Source of the DNA: DALYLB01 sp046154695
Lineage (GTDB): Bacteria > Acidobacteriota > Blastocatellia > RBC074
Direction of reading: 5' to 3'
DNA length: 9,645 nucleotides
Assembly (NCBI GenBank): GCA_046154695.1
Contig: JBJXFI010000007.1
Span: 1-9,645, forward strand
Part shown: positions 1 through 9,288 of the stretch, piece by piece
How the letters are laid out: every line of letters starts with the position of its first letter
Numbering within the stretch: the first letter of the stretch is position 1
Notes under the pieces: model-generated
Told to the model about the DNA's origin: nothing
The model's input: only the letters and a program-made list of their open reading frames with translations
Database searches by the model: none
Program-made: the position numbers and the translations under genes

Positions 1-2990
<2,990 letters not shown>

Positions 2991-3037
2991 CTGATCGTGA
3001 TCCGTTTTGGATTGTGGTGGAATTTTCCGTAATCATC

Positions 3038-3066
3038 AATGTAACGCCATCGTTTCGTTTGGGCAA
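3038..3066 (-). promoter_or_regulatory. Candidate sigma70 promoter of the SNF2 gene
   Basis: On the minus strand, -35 TTGCCC (3066-3061) and -10 TACATT (3043-3038) are separated by exactly 17 bases. Initiation near 3031 would give a leader of about 40 nt before the SNF2 ATG. The -35 matches only three consensus positions, so this is a sequence-based guess. Confidence 0.45.
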
Positions 3067-3087
3067 GGCTGACGCTCCCGGGAGGGG

Positions 3088-3099
3088 CAAATCGATTTG
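3088..3099. promoter_or_regulatory. 12-bp perfect palindrome, possible operator
   Basis: CAAATCGATTTG is a perfect inverted repeat whose last three bases are the first three bases of the -35 hexamer TTGAGG of the plus-strand promoter. It also lies about 20-30 bp upstream of the -35 of the opposing SNF2 promoter. A dimeric repressor bound here would block the plus-strand promoter. A second palindrome, CTCCCGGGAG, lies just upstream at 3075-3084. The symmetry is seen directly; the operator role is inferred. Confidence 0.3.
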
Positions 3100-3125
3100 A
3101 GGTCATGGACTCGGCGATTTATGAT
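3097..3125 (+). promoter_or_regulatory. Candidate sigma70 promoter of the Asp-box protein gene
   Basis: -35 TTGAGG (3097-3102) and -10 TATGAT (3120-3125) with a 17-base spacer. Initiation near 3132 leaves a leader of about 14 nt that holds only the ribosome binding site. This also argues against the in-frame TTG at 3125 as the start codon, because that TTG begins inside the -10 box. Confidence 0.6.
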
Positions 3126-3132
3126 TGAGAGC

Positions 3133-3140
3133 AAGGGGGG
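3133..3140 (+). promoter_or_regulatory. Ribosome binding site that fixes the start at ATG 3146
   Basis: The purine run AAGGGGGG ends five bases before ATG 3146. It supports this ATG over the in-frame TTG at 3125, which has no comparable site and would add seven polar residues in front of the basic/hydrophobic export signal. Confidence 0.7.
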
Positions 3141-3145
3141 ACTGC

Positions 3146-6100
3146 ATGAAACGCTCCACTCATCATCGCGGACGGGTCGTCGCTTTCGCTTGCATCGCAA
3201 TCGCGATCATCGGCCTTTTACTGATGGTATTGAGTGGAATTGAACCCACCCCGAAGCCGATGAACTCCCCGGAGAGAGCGTCGCCCGCCGCGGGGGATGA
3301 GGACGAATGGCTGGAGCGGGCTTCCTGGTTCTATGCCCAGCGGGCCTATCCGCTGGAAGCGATTCCCGCCGGCGCGCGCTTGCGAGGAATCGAGAATTGG
3401 GAACGCGAGGAGGCGAGGCTGAGCAGGCTCCGCGAAATCGCCGCGGGAAGGCCGGCCGCCGCCGCGCAGCTCACACAGCGCGCGCAGCTCACATGGACCG
3501 CGCTCGGTCCGGCTCCCATCGGGCAGGGCCAGACGTTCGGCAATCCCCGCGCCGCGGTATCGGGCCGCGTGTCGATGATTGCGTTCGATCCCCGATACAA
3601 CGGATCCACGAACCAGACGATCTATATCGGCGCGGCGCAGGGCGGCCTGTGGCGCTCGCGGGATGATGGGGCGACGTGGACGCCCCTGACCGATGACCAG
3701 CCCTCGCTTGCCACGGGCGCGATCGCGATCGACCCGGTGAATCCGAACATCCTCTACGTCGGCACCGGCGAGGCCCACCAAAGCGGAGACAGCTATTATG
3801 GCGCCGGTCTGCTCAAATCTATCGATGGGGGCGCGACCTGGGCGCGCGTCTCCGGCCCCGTCTCGATGTCGGATCCAAAGCTCCCCGCCTTTCTCAATGC
3901 CTCTTTTCACGCGATCGCGATCGATCCGGCGTCTCCCGCGACGCTCTTCGCGGCGACGGAAACCGGATTCGTCTCCAGCGCCTCCGGCGCGGCGGCCTTT
4001 CCTCCGCTGGGCGACCGGGGAATCTGGAAATCGACCGATGGAGGGATGAACTGGCGCAACGTCAATCCCTCGAACACGCTCCCCCTCGACAAGGCGGGAA
4101 CCGATGTGCTGCTCGATCCGCGCGATCCGAAGCGGGTCTTCGCGGGAATCTGGCAGCAGGGAATCTATCGATCGAACCTCGGCGGGGAGCCGGGGACGTG
4201 GGAGCGGCTCGGAGGGGGGCTGCCCGATTCCGACATCGAGCGGATCAAGCTGGCCGCGGGGCCGCCGTTCGCCCCCGCCGTCGCCTCGTCGATTTATGCG
4301 GTGATCGGCAAACGGAGCACCTCGCGCCCGCATGGCCTGTTCCGGTCCACGGACAACGGCGCGACCTGGTCGAGGGCGAACCTGCCTTCCTCGACCGTCG
4401 ATGCCACGTTTTACGCGCTTGCGCTCGCGGTCGATCCCGTGGATGCGAACGTCGTCTATTTCGGCACCCTGACAAACACCACGAATACGGGCGGGACGCT
4501 CTGGCGCAGCCGCGATGGCGGGCAGACGTGGGCGGACATCAGCCTCGGCGATGGAGCGAGCGGCGGCCTGCACGCGGACACGCACTGGATCGCCATACAC
4601 CCCGCGAATCGAAATCTATTATTCACGGCGAACGACGGCGGCGTCTGGCGCACGGAGGAAGCGACGGCGAGCACCGTCTCATGGAGGAATCTGAATCAGG
4701 GTCTCAATATCACGCAGTTCTACACGCTGGCGCTGCACCCGACGGACGCGAACATTCTGCTCGGCGGGACGCAGGACAACGGCACGGATCGATTTGACGG
4801 CGGTCTGACCTGGTTTCATGCGCGCGGCGGCGACGGGGGCGCGGCGCTGATCGATCAGTCGAATCCGCTTGTGATGTATCACACGTTTCAGAACCTGAAC
4901 AACAGGTCGGCTTCCGTCGCGCGGATCGGGCCGGAAGTCTCGTTCGACGGAGGCGCGACTTGGACGCGCCGCGGCTGCTTCGGCTGCGCGGCCCAGGCGG
5001 GCAGCCTCCACCCGGCCGATCGCCTGAGCGATTTCGCGCCGATGGCCGCGCACACGGGATTCAGCGGGGAGTTCGGCAATGTCATCTATTTCGGCGCGCA
5101 CCGGCTCTATCGTTCGGCGGATCGCGGCGTGACGTGGACGGGCCTCGGGGCGAGCGCGGACGGCTTCGGCGCGGATCTGACGAAGAATCTCCCCGATCCG
5201 AACTTCGGCAGCGGGTTTCCTTCGTACATTTCCGCGATCGCCGCGCATCCGGTTCTCAACCGGCAGGGAAGTCCGCCGGGCGAAGTCGTCTGGGCCGGCA
5301 CGGGCGACGGCCTGGTGCAGGTGACGACCAATGCCGGCGCGCTCAGTCAGGCGGTCTTCACCAATGTCACCCGGGGCCCGCTGCCCAACCGCTACATCAC
5401 CGATATCGCGCTCGATCCCCACGACGCGCGGCGCGCGATTGTCTCCTACTCCGGATTCAATTCGAGCACTCCCTCCACGCCCGGCCACGTCTTCGAGACG
5501 GACGATCAGGGAGCGCGATGGAGGGACATCAGCGGCAATCTGCCCGATCTGCCGGCCAACTCGATCGCGATCGATCCCCTGTCGCCCGGGACGATCTTTA
5601 TCGGAAACGATATCGGCGTGTTTCGAACAGTGGATGGCGGCGCAGTCTGGGAACGGCTGTCGAACGGTATGCCCGGCGCGGCCGTGCTCGTGGTGCGATA
5701 TCACGCCGCGAGCCGAAGCCTCGTCGCGGCGACGCATGGACGCGGGGTCTATCGCTTGCAGCTTCCTCCCGCGGCGGTGAGCGTTTCGGCTGCGAGCTAT
5801 CTCGGCTCGCAGCTCGCCCCCGAATCGATCGTGGCGATGTTCGGAGCTGGATTGGCGACCGCGACGCTGGCCGCATCGACGATTCCGCTCCCGACGGAAC
5901 TGGCCGGAACGCGGGTTTTCATTCGTGATTCCACGGGCACCGAGCGCGCCGCGCCGCTCTTTTTCGTGGCGCCCTCGCAGATCAACTATCAGATGCCGCC
6001 GGGCGCGGCCATCGGCTTGGCGGCGGTGAAGGGAATCAGCGGCGATGGGACGATCGCCTCGGGCGTCGCGCGAATCGACGCCGTCGCGCCGGGATTGTTC

Positions 6101-6499
6101 ACGTCGAATGCCGATGGACAGGGCGTCGCCGCCGCCGTCGCCGTGCGCGTGAAGGCTGACGGAACGCAGACCTTCGAGCCGGTCGCTCAATTCGACCCCG
6201 CCCGGAACCGATACGTGCCCCTGCCAATCGACCTCGGTCCGCCCGGAGAGACCGTCGTCCTCGTGCTTTTCGGAACCGGCCTTCGCCATCGCGCCGCCCA
6301 AGCCGCTGTTCGCGTCGCCCTCGGCGGCCCGATCCCCGTGGAGGCTCCGGTTCAATACGCGGGCGCCACGCCGGGATTGATCGGCCTCGATCAGATCAAC
6401 GCCGTCCTCCCCCGCAGCCTGATCGGGCAGGGAGAGATCGACGTGCTTGCCATGGCCGATGGCCGTGCGGCCAATCCCGTCCGAATCCACATCCGATAG
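3146..6499 (+). CDS. Exported Asp-box (BNR/sortilin-like) beta-propeller protein with Solibacter-type C-terminal domain
   Basis: 1117-residue exported or membrane-anchored protein of unknown substrate. Residues 2-10 are basic and 11-30 form one hydrophobic segment, so it is a signal peptide or N-terminal anchor; I see no convincing lipobox. The body carries Asp-box turns (S-x-D-x-G-x-T-W) starting near residues 171, 225, 296, 401, 455, 550 (degenerate), 599, 657, 785 and 828, plus a weak one near 343. Repeats usually begin with 'AIAIDP..P..LYVGT'-like strands. This is the fold of sialidase/xyloglucanase/sortilin-type propellers, but I cannot identify catalytic residues. Residues ~878-1117 match my memory of the TIGR03437 Solibacter C-terminal domain. 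They contain an internal duplication: FGAGL (899-903) with QINYQMP (945-951), and FGTGL (1042-1046) with QINAVLP (1083-1089). It probably acts at or outside the cell surface in binding or polymer degradation. The gene is monocistronic, convergent with rubrerythrin, and has its own promoter. Confidence 0.88.
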   Translation: MKRSTHHRGRVVAFACIAIAIIGLLLMVLSGIEPTPKPMNSPERASPAAGDEDEWLERASWFYAQRAYPLEAIPAGARLRGIENWEREEARLSRLREIAAGRPAAAAQLTQRAQLTWTALGPAPIGQGQTFGNPRAAVSGRVSMIAFDPRYNGSTNQTIYIGAAQGGLWRSRDDGATWTPLTDDQPSLATGAIAIDPVNPNILYVGTGEAHQSGDSYYGAGLLKSIDGGATWARVSGPVSMSDPKLPAFLNASFHAIAIDPASPATLFAATETGFVSSASGAAAFPPLGDRGIWKSTDGGMNWRNVNPSNTLPLDKAGTDVLLDPRDPKRVFAGIWQQGIYRSNLGGEPGTWERLGGGLPDSDIERIKLAAGPPFAPAVASSIYAVIGKRSTSRPHGLFRSTDNGATWSRANLPSSTVDATFYALALAVDPVDANVVYFGTLTNTTNTGGTLWRSRDGGQTWADISLGDGASGGLHADTHWIAIHPANRNLLFTANDGGVWRTEEATASTVSWRNLNQGLNITQFYTLALHPTDANILLGGTQDNGTDRFDGGLTWFHARGGDGGAALIDQSNPLVMYHTFQNLNNRSASVARIGPEVSFDGGATWTRRGCFGCAAQAGSLHPADRLSDFAPMAAHTGFSGEFGNVIYFGAHRLYRSADRGVTWTGLGASADGFGADLTKNLPDPNFGSGFPSYISAIAAHPVLNRQGSPPGEVVWAGTGDGLVQVTTNAGALSQAVFTNVTRGPLPNRYITDIALDPHDARRAIVSYSGFNSSTPSTPGHVFETDDQGARWRDISGNLPDLPANSIAIDPLSPGTIFIGNDIGVFRTVDGGAVWERLSNGMPGAAVLVVRYHAASRSLVAATHGRGVYRLQLPPAAVSVSAASYLGSQLAPESIVAMFGAGLATATLAASTIPLPTELAGTRVFIRDSTGTERAAPLFFVAPSQINYQMPPGAAIGLAAVKGISGDGTIASGVARIDAVAPGLFTSNADGQGVAAAVAVRVKADGTQTFEPVAQFDPARNRYVPLPIDLGPPGETVVLVLFGTGLRHRAAQAAVRVALGGPIPVEAPVQYAGATPGLIGLDQINAVLPRSLIGQGEIDVLAMADGRAANPVRIHIR

Positions 6500-6534
6500 C
6501 TTCGAGTGAGAAAAGAACAGGTCGGAAAGCGGCT

Positions 6535-6960
6535 CTATTTCTTGAGAAATTCGTCGAGGGCCCGTTGAAGCCGGGCGGCGTGGGATCGTTCCGCGCGCAC
6601 CAGCGTCTCAAACCATTCCGCGATCTCTTCGTATCCTTCCTCATGCGCGGTTTTCGCATAGCCGGCATACATCTCGGTGAATTCGAAGGTCTCGCCGGCA
6701 ATGGAGGAGCGCAGGTTGCTGAGCGTGTCGCCGATCGGCAGCCCGGTGATCGGATCGCCGGTCTCCCGCATGAAATCCAGGTGGCCGTGGGCATGGCCGG
6801 TCTCTCCCTCGGCGATGTCGCGAAACAGCCCGGCGGTATCGGGGTTCCCCTCGATGTCGGCCTGGCGCGCGAAATAGAGATACCGGCGATTGGCCTGCGC
6901 CTCCCCGGCAAAGGCCATCTTCAGGTTTTCGTGTGTCTGGCTGCCTTCAAGCTTTGGCAT
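6535..6960 (-). CDS. rbr: Rubrerythrin-family diiron protein without rubredoxin domain
   Basis: Non-haem diiron four-helix-bundle protein of 141 residues, expected to reduce hydrogen peroxide in the cytoplasm and protect oxygen-labile enzymes. The ligand set is complete: E20, E53-x2-H56, E90-x2-E93 and E124-x2-H127, in the classical rubrerythrin order. The C-terminal rubredoxin FeS4 domain of classical rubrerythrin (two CxxC motifs, ~190 residues total) is absent, and there is no cysteine at all. Electrons must therefore come from a separate rubredoxin-like partner not seen here. The N terminus MPKLEGSQTHENLKMAF is typical of the family, which supports the ATG at 6958-6960. No Shine-Dalgarno precedes it: the region just upstream reads CCTCC on the coding strand rather than GGAGG. 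It lies 93 nt downstream of the A-type Fe-S carrier gene, across a long palindrome, so it may be expressed by read-through or from an unseen promoter. It ends 35 nt from the convergent Asp-box gene. Confidence 0.93.
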   Translation of the reverse strand: MPKLEGSQTHENLKMAFAGEAQANRRYLYFARQADIEGNPDTAGLFRDIAEGETGHAHGHLDFMRETGDPITGLPIGDTLSNLRSSIAGETFEFTEMYAGYAKTAHEEGYEEIAEWFETLVRAERSHAARLQRALDEFLKK

Positions 6961-6986
6961 AGTGATCTCGGAGGAACGCGCATAAA

Positions 6987-7025
6987 CGAAGACACAAAGG
7001 AGGCGGCGCCTCCTTTGTGTCTTCG
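6987..7025 (-). terminator. Perfect 39-nt palindrome, probable terminator or attenuator between the Fe-S carrier and rubrerythrin genes
   Basis: CGAAGACACAAAGGAGGCG and its exact reverse complement flank a single central base at 7006, so up to 19 bp can pair (about 16-17 with a realistic loop). It begins 28 nt after the Fe-S carrier stop codon. On the minus strand the stem is followed by only TTTA, so it is a weak intrinsic terminator or a partial read-through device; on the plus strand GGATTTTCC follows. The descending arm on the coding strand includes AAAGGAGG, a Shine-Dalgarno-like run, buried in the stem and too far (about 45 nt) from the rubrerythrin ATG to be its ribosome binding site. 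The perfect symmetry is seen; the function is inferred. Confidence 0.6.
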
Positions 7026-7053
7026 GGATTTTCCTGGAAATGTCGTCTCGGGA

Positions 7054-7383
7054 TCAAGCCGTGAAGGAACTGCCGCATCCGCATCCGCCGGACGCGTTCG
7101 GGTTGTTGAAGGTGAACCCCGAGCCCATCACGCTGTTGACGAAGTCGATCTGAACGCCATCGAGATACTGGGCGCTGAACATATCGACGAATACACGGAG
7201 ATTGCCAGCCGTGACGACCTCATCGGTGCCCTGCGGGGCTTCTTCGATGTTCATCGCGTACTGGAATCCGGAGCATCCGCCCGGGACGACGCGGACGCGG
7301 AGGCCGCCCTCGTTCCCGAGGTTTTCCCCTTCGAGGAACTTGGCGACTTCGGAGACAGCCGTTTCAGTCAGAGTCAAATTCAT
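7054..7383 (-). CDS. A-type iron-sulfur carrier, HesB/IscA/ErpA/SufA family
   Basis: Small (109-residue) scaffold/carrier that accepts Fe-S clusters or iron and delivers them to apoproteins in the cytoplasm. The three invariant cysteines are present: C37 in GGCSGFQY and C101/C103 in the C-terminal GGCGCGSSF. Other family hallmarks are LRVRVVPGGCSGFQY, the mid-protein segment YLDGVQIDFVNSVMGSGFTFNNPNA and the usual ~105-120-residue length. Start at ATG 7381-7383 is supported by a strong AAGGAG (7398-7393) nine bases upstream. Sequence alone does not separate ErpA, IscA and SufA, so I give no gene symbol. It follows mrp on the same strand after a 108-nt gap that contains its own promoter and operator-like repeats, and precedes rubrerythrin. 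An Fe-S carrier downstream of a SufR-type regulator fits control by cluster demand. Confidence 0.94.
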   Translation of the reverse strand: MNLTLTETAVSEVAKFLEGENLGNEGGLRVRVVPGGCSGFQYAMNIEEAPQGTDEVVTAGNLRVFVDMFSAQYLDGVQIDFVNSVMGSGFTFNNPNASGGCGCGSSFTA

Positions 7384-7419
7384 AGTGTCATTCTCCTTGC
7401 TGTTGAATCAGGTCTAATC

Positions 7420-7438
7420 AATCGGTTAACTTGGTTAA
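7420..7438. promoter_or_regulatory. Operator-like repeats in the Fe-S carrier leader, sharing AACCGATT with the sufR promoter
   Basis: On the minus strand, AACCGATT (7427-7420) overlaps the end of a perfect inverted repeat TTAAC-TTG-GTTAA (7426-7438). The same octamer AACCGATT occurs directly upstream of the sufR -35 box (9298-9291), followed in each case by a TTGAC or TTAGAC word. With the promoter proposed at 7452-7479, this site would sit about 20 nt downstream of the transcription start, where a bound repressor could block elongation. Repeat identity is seen; SufR binding is inferred. Confidence 0.4.
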
Positions 7439-7451
7439 TAATGACAAGTCG

Positions 7452-7479
7452 ATGATATCACGACGATCGGCCGCGTCAA
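7452..7479 (-). promoter_or_regulatory. Candidate promoter of the A-type Fe-S carrier gene
   Basis: On the minus strand, -35 TTGACG (7479-7474), a 16-base spacer and -10 TATCAT (7457-7452). The -10 is identical to that proposed for sufR. It lies within an imperfect inverted repeat at 7448-7464 centred on the palindrome TGATATCA (7453-7460). Initiation near 7445 would give a leader of about 60 nt with a strong Shine-Dalgarno. This makes the carrier gene independently expressible from sufR-mrp. Confidence 0.5.
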
Positions 7480-7491
7480 CCCGGTCCGCGG

Positions 7492-8577
7492 TCACTTTTT
7501 CATATTGAGCACCGGCAGAGCCTTGTTCGCCTTGATGGCGTTGATGCTGATCTGCGCGGCGACGTTCTGCGCGACACTTCGAAAGGCAAGGGCCTGCGGG
7601 CTGTCGGGCTGCCCGATGACGATCGGAATCCCCAGGTCGCCGCCCTCACGGATGTTGATGGCGATGGGAATGCCGCCGAGGAAGGGAACCCCGTACCGCT
7701 CCGCCAGCGCCTCTCCGCCGCCGTTGCCGAAGATGAAATACTTGTTGCCGTCGTTCGGGCACTCGAAATAACTCATGTTCTCGACGATGCCGAGGCTCGG
7801 GACCTGCAACTGCTCGAACATACTGTAAGCCTTGCGTACATCCGAGAGCGCGACCTCCTGGGGCGTCGTCACGAGGACGGCGCCCGCCAGCGCCACCATC
7901 TGGGCGAGGCTCAACTGCACGTCGCCCGTGCCCGGCGGCATGTCCACAATCAGGTAGTCGAGTTCACCCCATTCGACCTGCTTCAAAAATTGCCCCACCG
8001 CCGAGTGGAGCATCGGTCCGCGCCAGATCACCGCCTTGTCGCCCGGATTGAGCAGGCCGATCGACATGGTTTTTACCCCGTGATAGACCGGCGGAATGAT
8101 GTTGTTTCCGCGCACCATCGGCATGTCGCTGCCGCCCATCATAATCGGCACGTTCGGCCCGTAAACGTCCGTGTCGAGAACGCCCACGCGCGCGCCCATC
8201 ATCGCCAGAGAGACGGCCAGGTTGACCGAAACCGTCGACTTGCCCACCCCGCCTTTGCCCGAACTTACCGCGACGATGTGGCGAATGCCCGCGATCTCCT
8301 TGTCGATCGCCCCGCGCGCCTTCGGCACCTCGGCGTCCATCGTGACCTCGACCCGCTCGACCCCCGGGACCGCCATCACCGCCTTCTCGGCCTCGAACTT
8401 CAGTTGATCGCGGACCGGACACGCAGGCGTCGTCAGGACGAAACGAAACCCGACAACCCCCCCGCAGACCTTGACCTCGCGGATCATATTCAGACTGACG
8501 ATGTCCTTGTGGAGATCGGGATCCTTCACCGCGCGCAGCGCGCCCAGCACCATCTCCTCTGTGATCTGTTCACTCAT
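7492..8577 (-). CDS. mrp: Mrp/ApbC/NBP35-family iron-sulfur cluster carrier P-loop ATPase
   Basis: 361-residue MinD/ParA-type P-loop NTPase that binds and transfers Fe-S clusters to target enzymes in the cytoplasm. An N-terminal MIP18/DUF59 domain (about residues 5-90, with TTPACP around C53) is followed by a deviant Walker A GKGGVGKST (107-115), DTDVYGPNVP (135-144), the Walker B-like VDMPPGTGD (211-219) and the family signature ENMSYF (266-271). The usual CxxC after that signature is altered to C273-P-N-D276: one cluster-ligand cysteine is missing. The start is ATG 8577-8575, which overlaps the regulator stop codon as TAATG and has AGGA eight bases upstream (8589-8586). The frame stays open upstream to 8856, but that part lies inside the regulator gene and matches no Mrp sequence. 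It is co-transcribed, and probably translationally coupled, with the SufR-like gene. No terminator is evident after its stop. Confidence 0.95.
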   Translation of the reverse strand: MSEQITEEMVLGALRAVKDPDLHKDIVSLNMIREVKVCGGVVGFRFVLTTPACPVRDQLKFEAEKAVMAVPGVERVEVTMDAEVPKARGAIDKEIAGIRHIVAVSSGKGGVGKSTVSVNLAVSLAMMGARVGVLDTDVYGPNVPIMMGGSDMPMVRGNNIIPPVYHGVKTMSIGLLNPGDKAVIWRGPMLHSAVGQFLKQVEWGELDYLIVDMPPGTGDVQLSLAQMVALAGAVLVTTPQEVALSDVRKAYSMFEQLQVPSLGIVENMSYFECPNDGNKYFIFGNGGGEALAERYGVPFLGGIPIAINIREGGDLGIPIVIGQPDSPQALAFRSVAQNVAAQISINAIKANKALPVLNMKK

Positions 8578-9251
8578 TATGCTGTTCCTGAATCCTTGTT
8601 TTGCGCATCCGGATTTCGCACCAGCCGGTATTCGCACATCCGCGAACCCGAGACGATGTGGCACTCCCGCGCGACTTCGCAATTGAGGGTTTCGCGGTAG
8701 ACGCGCAGCTCCTCCTCGCAGACCTGGGGATGCGAATGCGCCACCCGCTCCATCGGGCAATTCCGCAATCGAAGCCGGTAGACCCCGTCCTTCATTTTGC
8801 GCGCCTCGGCAAGATAGCCCTTCGCGCTCATCACCCGGGCGAGGCGCTTGACGCAATCATCGAATTCCAACCCCTCGAATTCGGTCCTCAGTTGTTCGAT
8901 CAGTTCCTCGGTCCGCCCGCCGAGCACCCGCCGCACTCCCTCGTCCCCGTAAGTCCGCTGCAACTGGACCAGCACCTCCCGGGCAAACTCGTCGTATCTC
9001 TGGGGGAAGAGGCAGCAGGCCTTCTCGGTCAGGGAATAGAGGTGCCGCGGCCGGCCGCGCTCGTGCCGCTCGACCTGGTAATCGATCAGCCCGTCGCTCT
9101 CGAGCACGCCCAGATGACGGCGGACATTGACCTTCGACACGGCCAGTTCGTGCGCCAACTGCTCCGCGCTCATCGCCCCATTGATCTTCAATAGGCCGAT
9201 GATTGCGCTTCGGGATTCTTTGAGGATATGTTCGACCGCTGCTACTGACAC
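8577..9251 (-). CDS. sufR: SufR-like Fe-S-sensing winged-helix transcriptional repressor
   Basis: 224-residue DNA-binding regulator. Residues ~13-75 form a DeoR/ArsR-like winged helix (recognition region SAEQLAHELAVSKVNVRRHL, wing RGRPRHLYSLT). A coiled or dimerising middle region follows. The C-terminal sensor has cysteines C165-x12-C178-x12-C191-x14-C206, almost the C-x12-C-x13-C-x14-C pattern described for cyanobacterial SufR, which binds an Fe-S cluster and represses Fe-S biogenesis genes. An additional C197 lies inside the last interval, and C79, C80 and C133 are also present. Start is GTG 9251-9249: an in-frame stop at 9285-9287 blocks extension, and the first internal ATG (codon 27) would cut into the helix-turn-helix. 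No Shine-Dalgarno is present, and the predicted transcription start coincides with the GTG. The stop TAA overlaps the mrp ATG. Co-transcription with mrp supports a role in Fe-S homeostasis. A generic MarR/ArsR-like metalloregulator is the alternative. Confidence 0.85.
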   Translation of the reverse strand: MSVAAVEHILKESRSAIIGLLKINGAMSAEQLAHELAVSKVNVRRHLGVLESDGLIDYQVERHERGRPRHLYSLTEKACCLFPQRYDEFAREVLVQLQRTYGDEGVRRVLGGRTEELIEQLRTEFEGLEFDDCVKRLARVMSAKGYLAEARKMKDGVYRLRLRNCPMERVAHSHPQVCEEELRVYRETLNCEVARECHIVSGSRMCEYRLVRNPDAQNKDSGTA

Positions 9252-9258
9252 GGGTCGG

Positions 9259-9288
9259 ATGATAGGGGCCCGGCCCGAGTTTTGTCAA
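9259..9288 (-). promoter_or_regulatory. Strong sigma70-type promoter of sufR-mrp
   Basis: On the minus strand, a perfect -35 TTGACA (9288-9283), an 18-base G/C-rich spacer and -10 TATCAT (9264-9259). Initiation 6-8 bases further on falls at about 9251-9253, i.e. at the GTG start codon. This implies a leaderless, or nearly leaderless, sufR-mrp transcript, consistent with the missing Shine-Dalgarno. Confidence 0.7.

Noticed and set aside
3125..3145. TTG 3125 as start of the Asp-box protein
   Set aside because: This codon begins in the predicted -10 box and would lie upstream of transcription. ATG 3146 has a strong Shine-Dalgarno and starts a normal signal sequence.
4679..6490. 603-codon open frame antisense to the Asp-box gene (and a 460-codon one at 3218-4600)
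   Set aside because: The translations are low-complexity Arg/Gly/Asp-rich with no domain. They are shadows of a G/C-third-position gene whose plus-strand product has clear repeats and an export signal.
6500..6534. Terminator between the convergent Asp-box and rubrerythrin genes
   Set aside because: The 35 nt hold no convincing stem followed by a T-run.
7380..7391. Three-codon ORF ATG-ACA-CTA-TGA overlapping the Fe-S carrier start codon
   Set aside because: The AAGGAG lies about one base from this ATG, too close for initiation, while its spacing to the real ATG 7383 is ideal. It is probably chance.
8578..8856. N-terminal extension of Mrp by 93 codons
   Set aside because: It overlaps the SufR-like coding sequence in another frame. 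The Mrp family starts at the DUF59 domain, and ATG 8577 has an AGGA site and a TAATG overlap.
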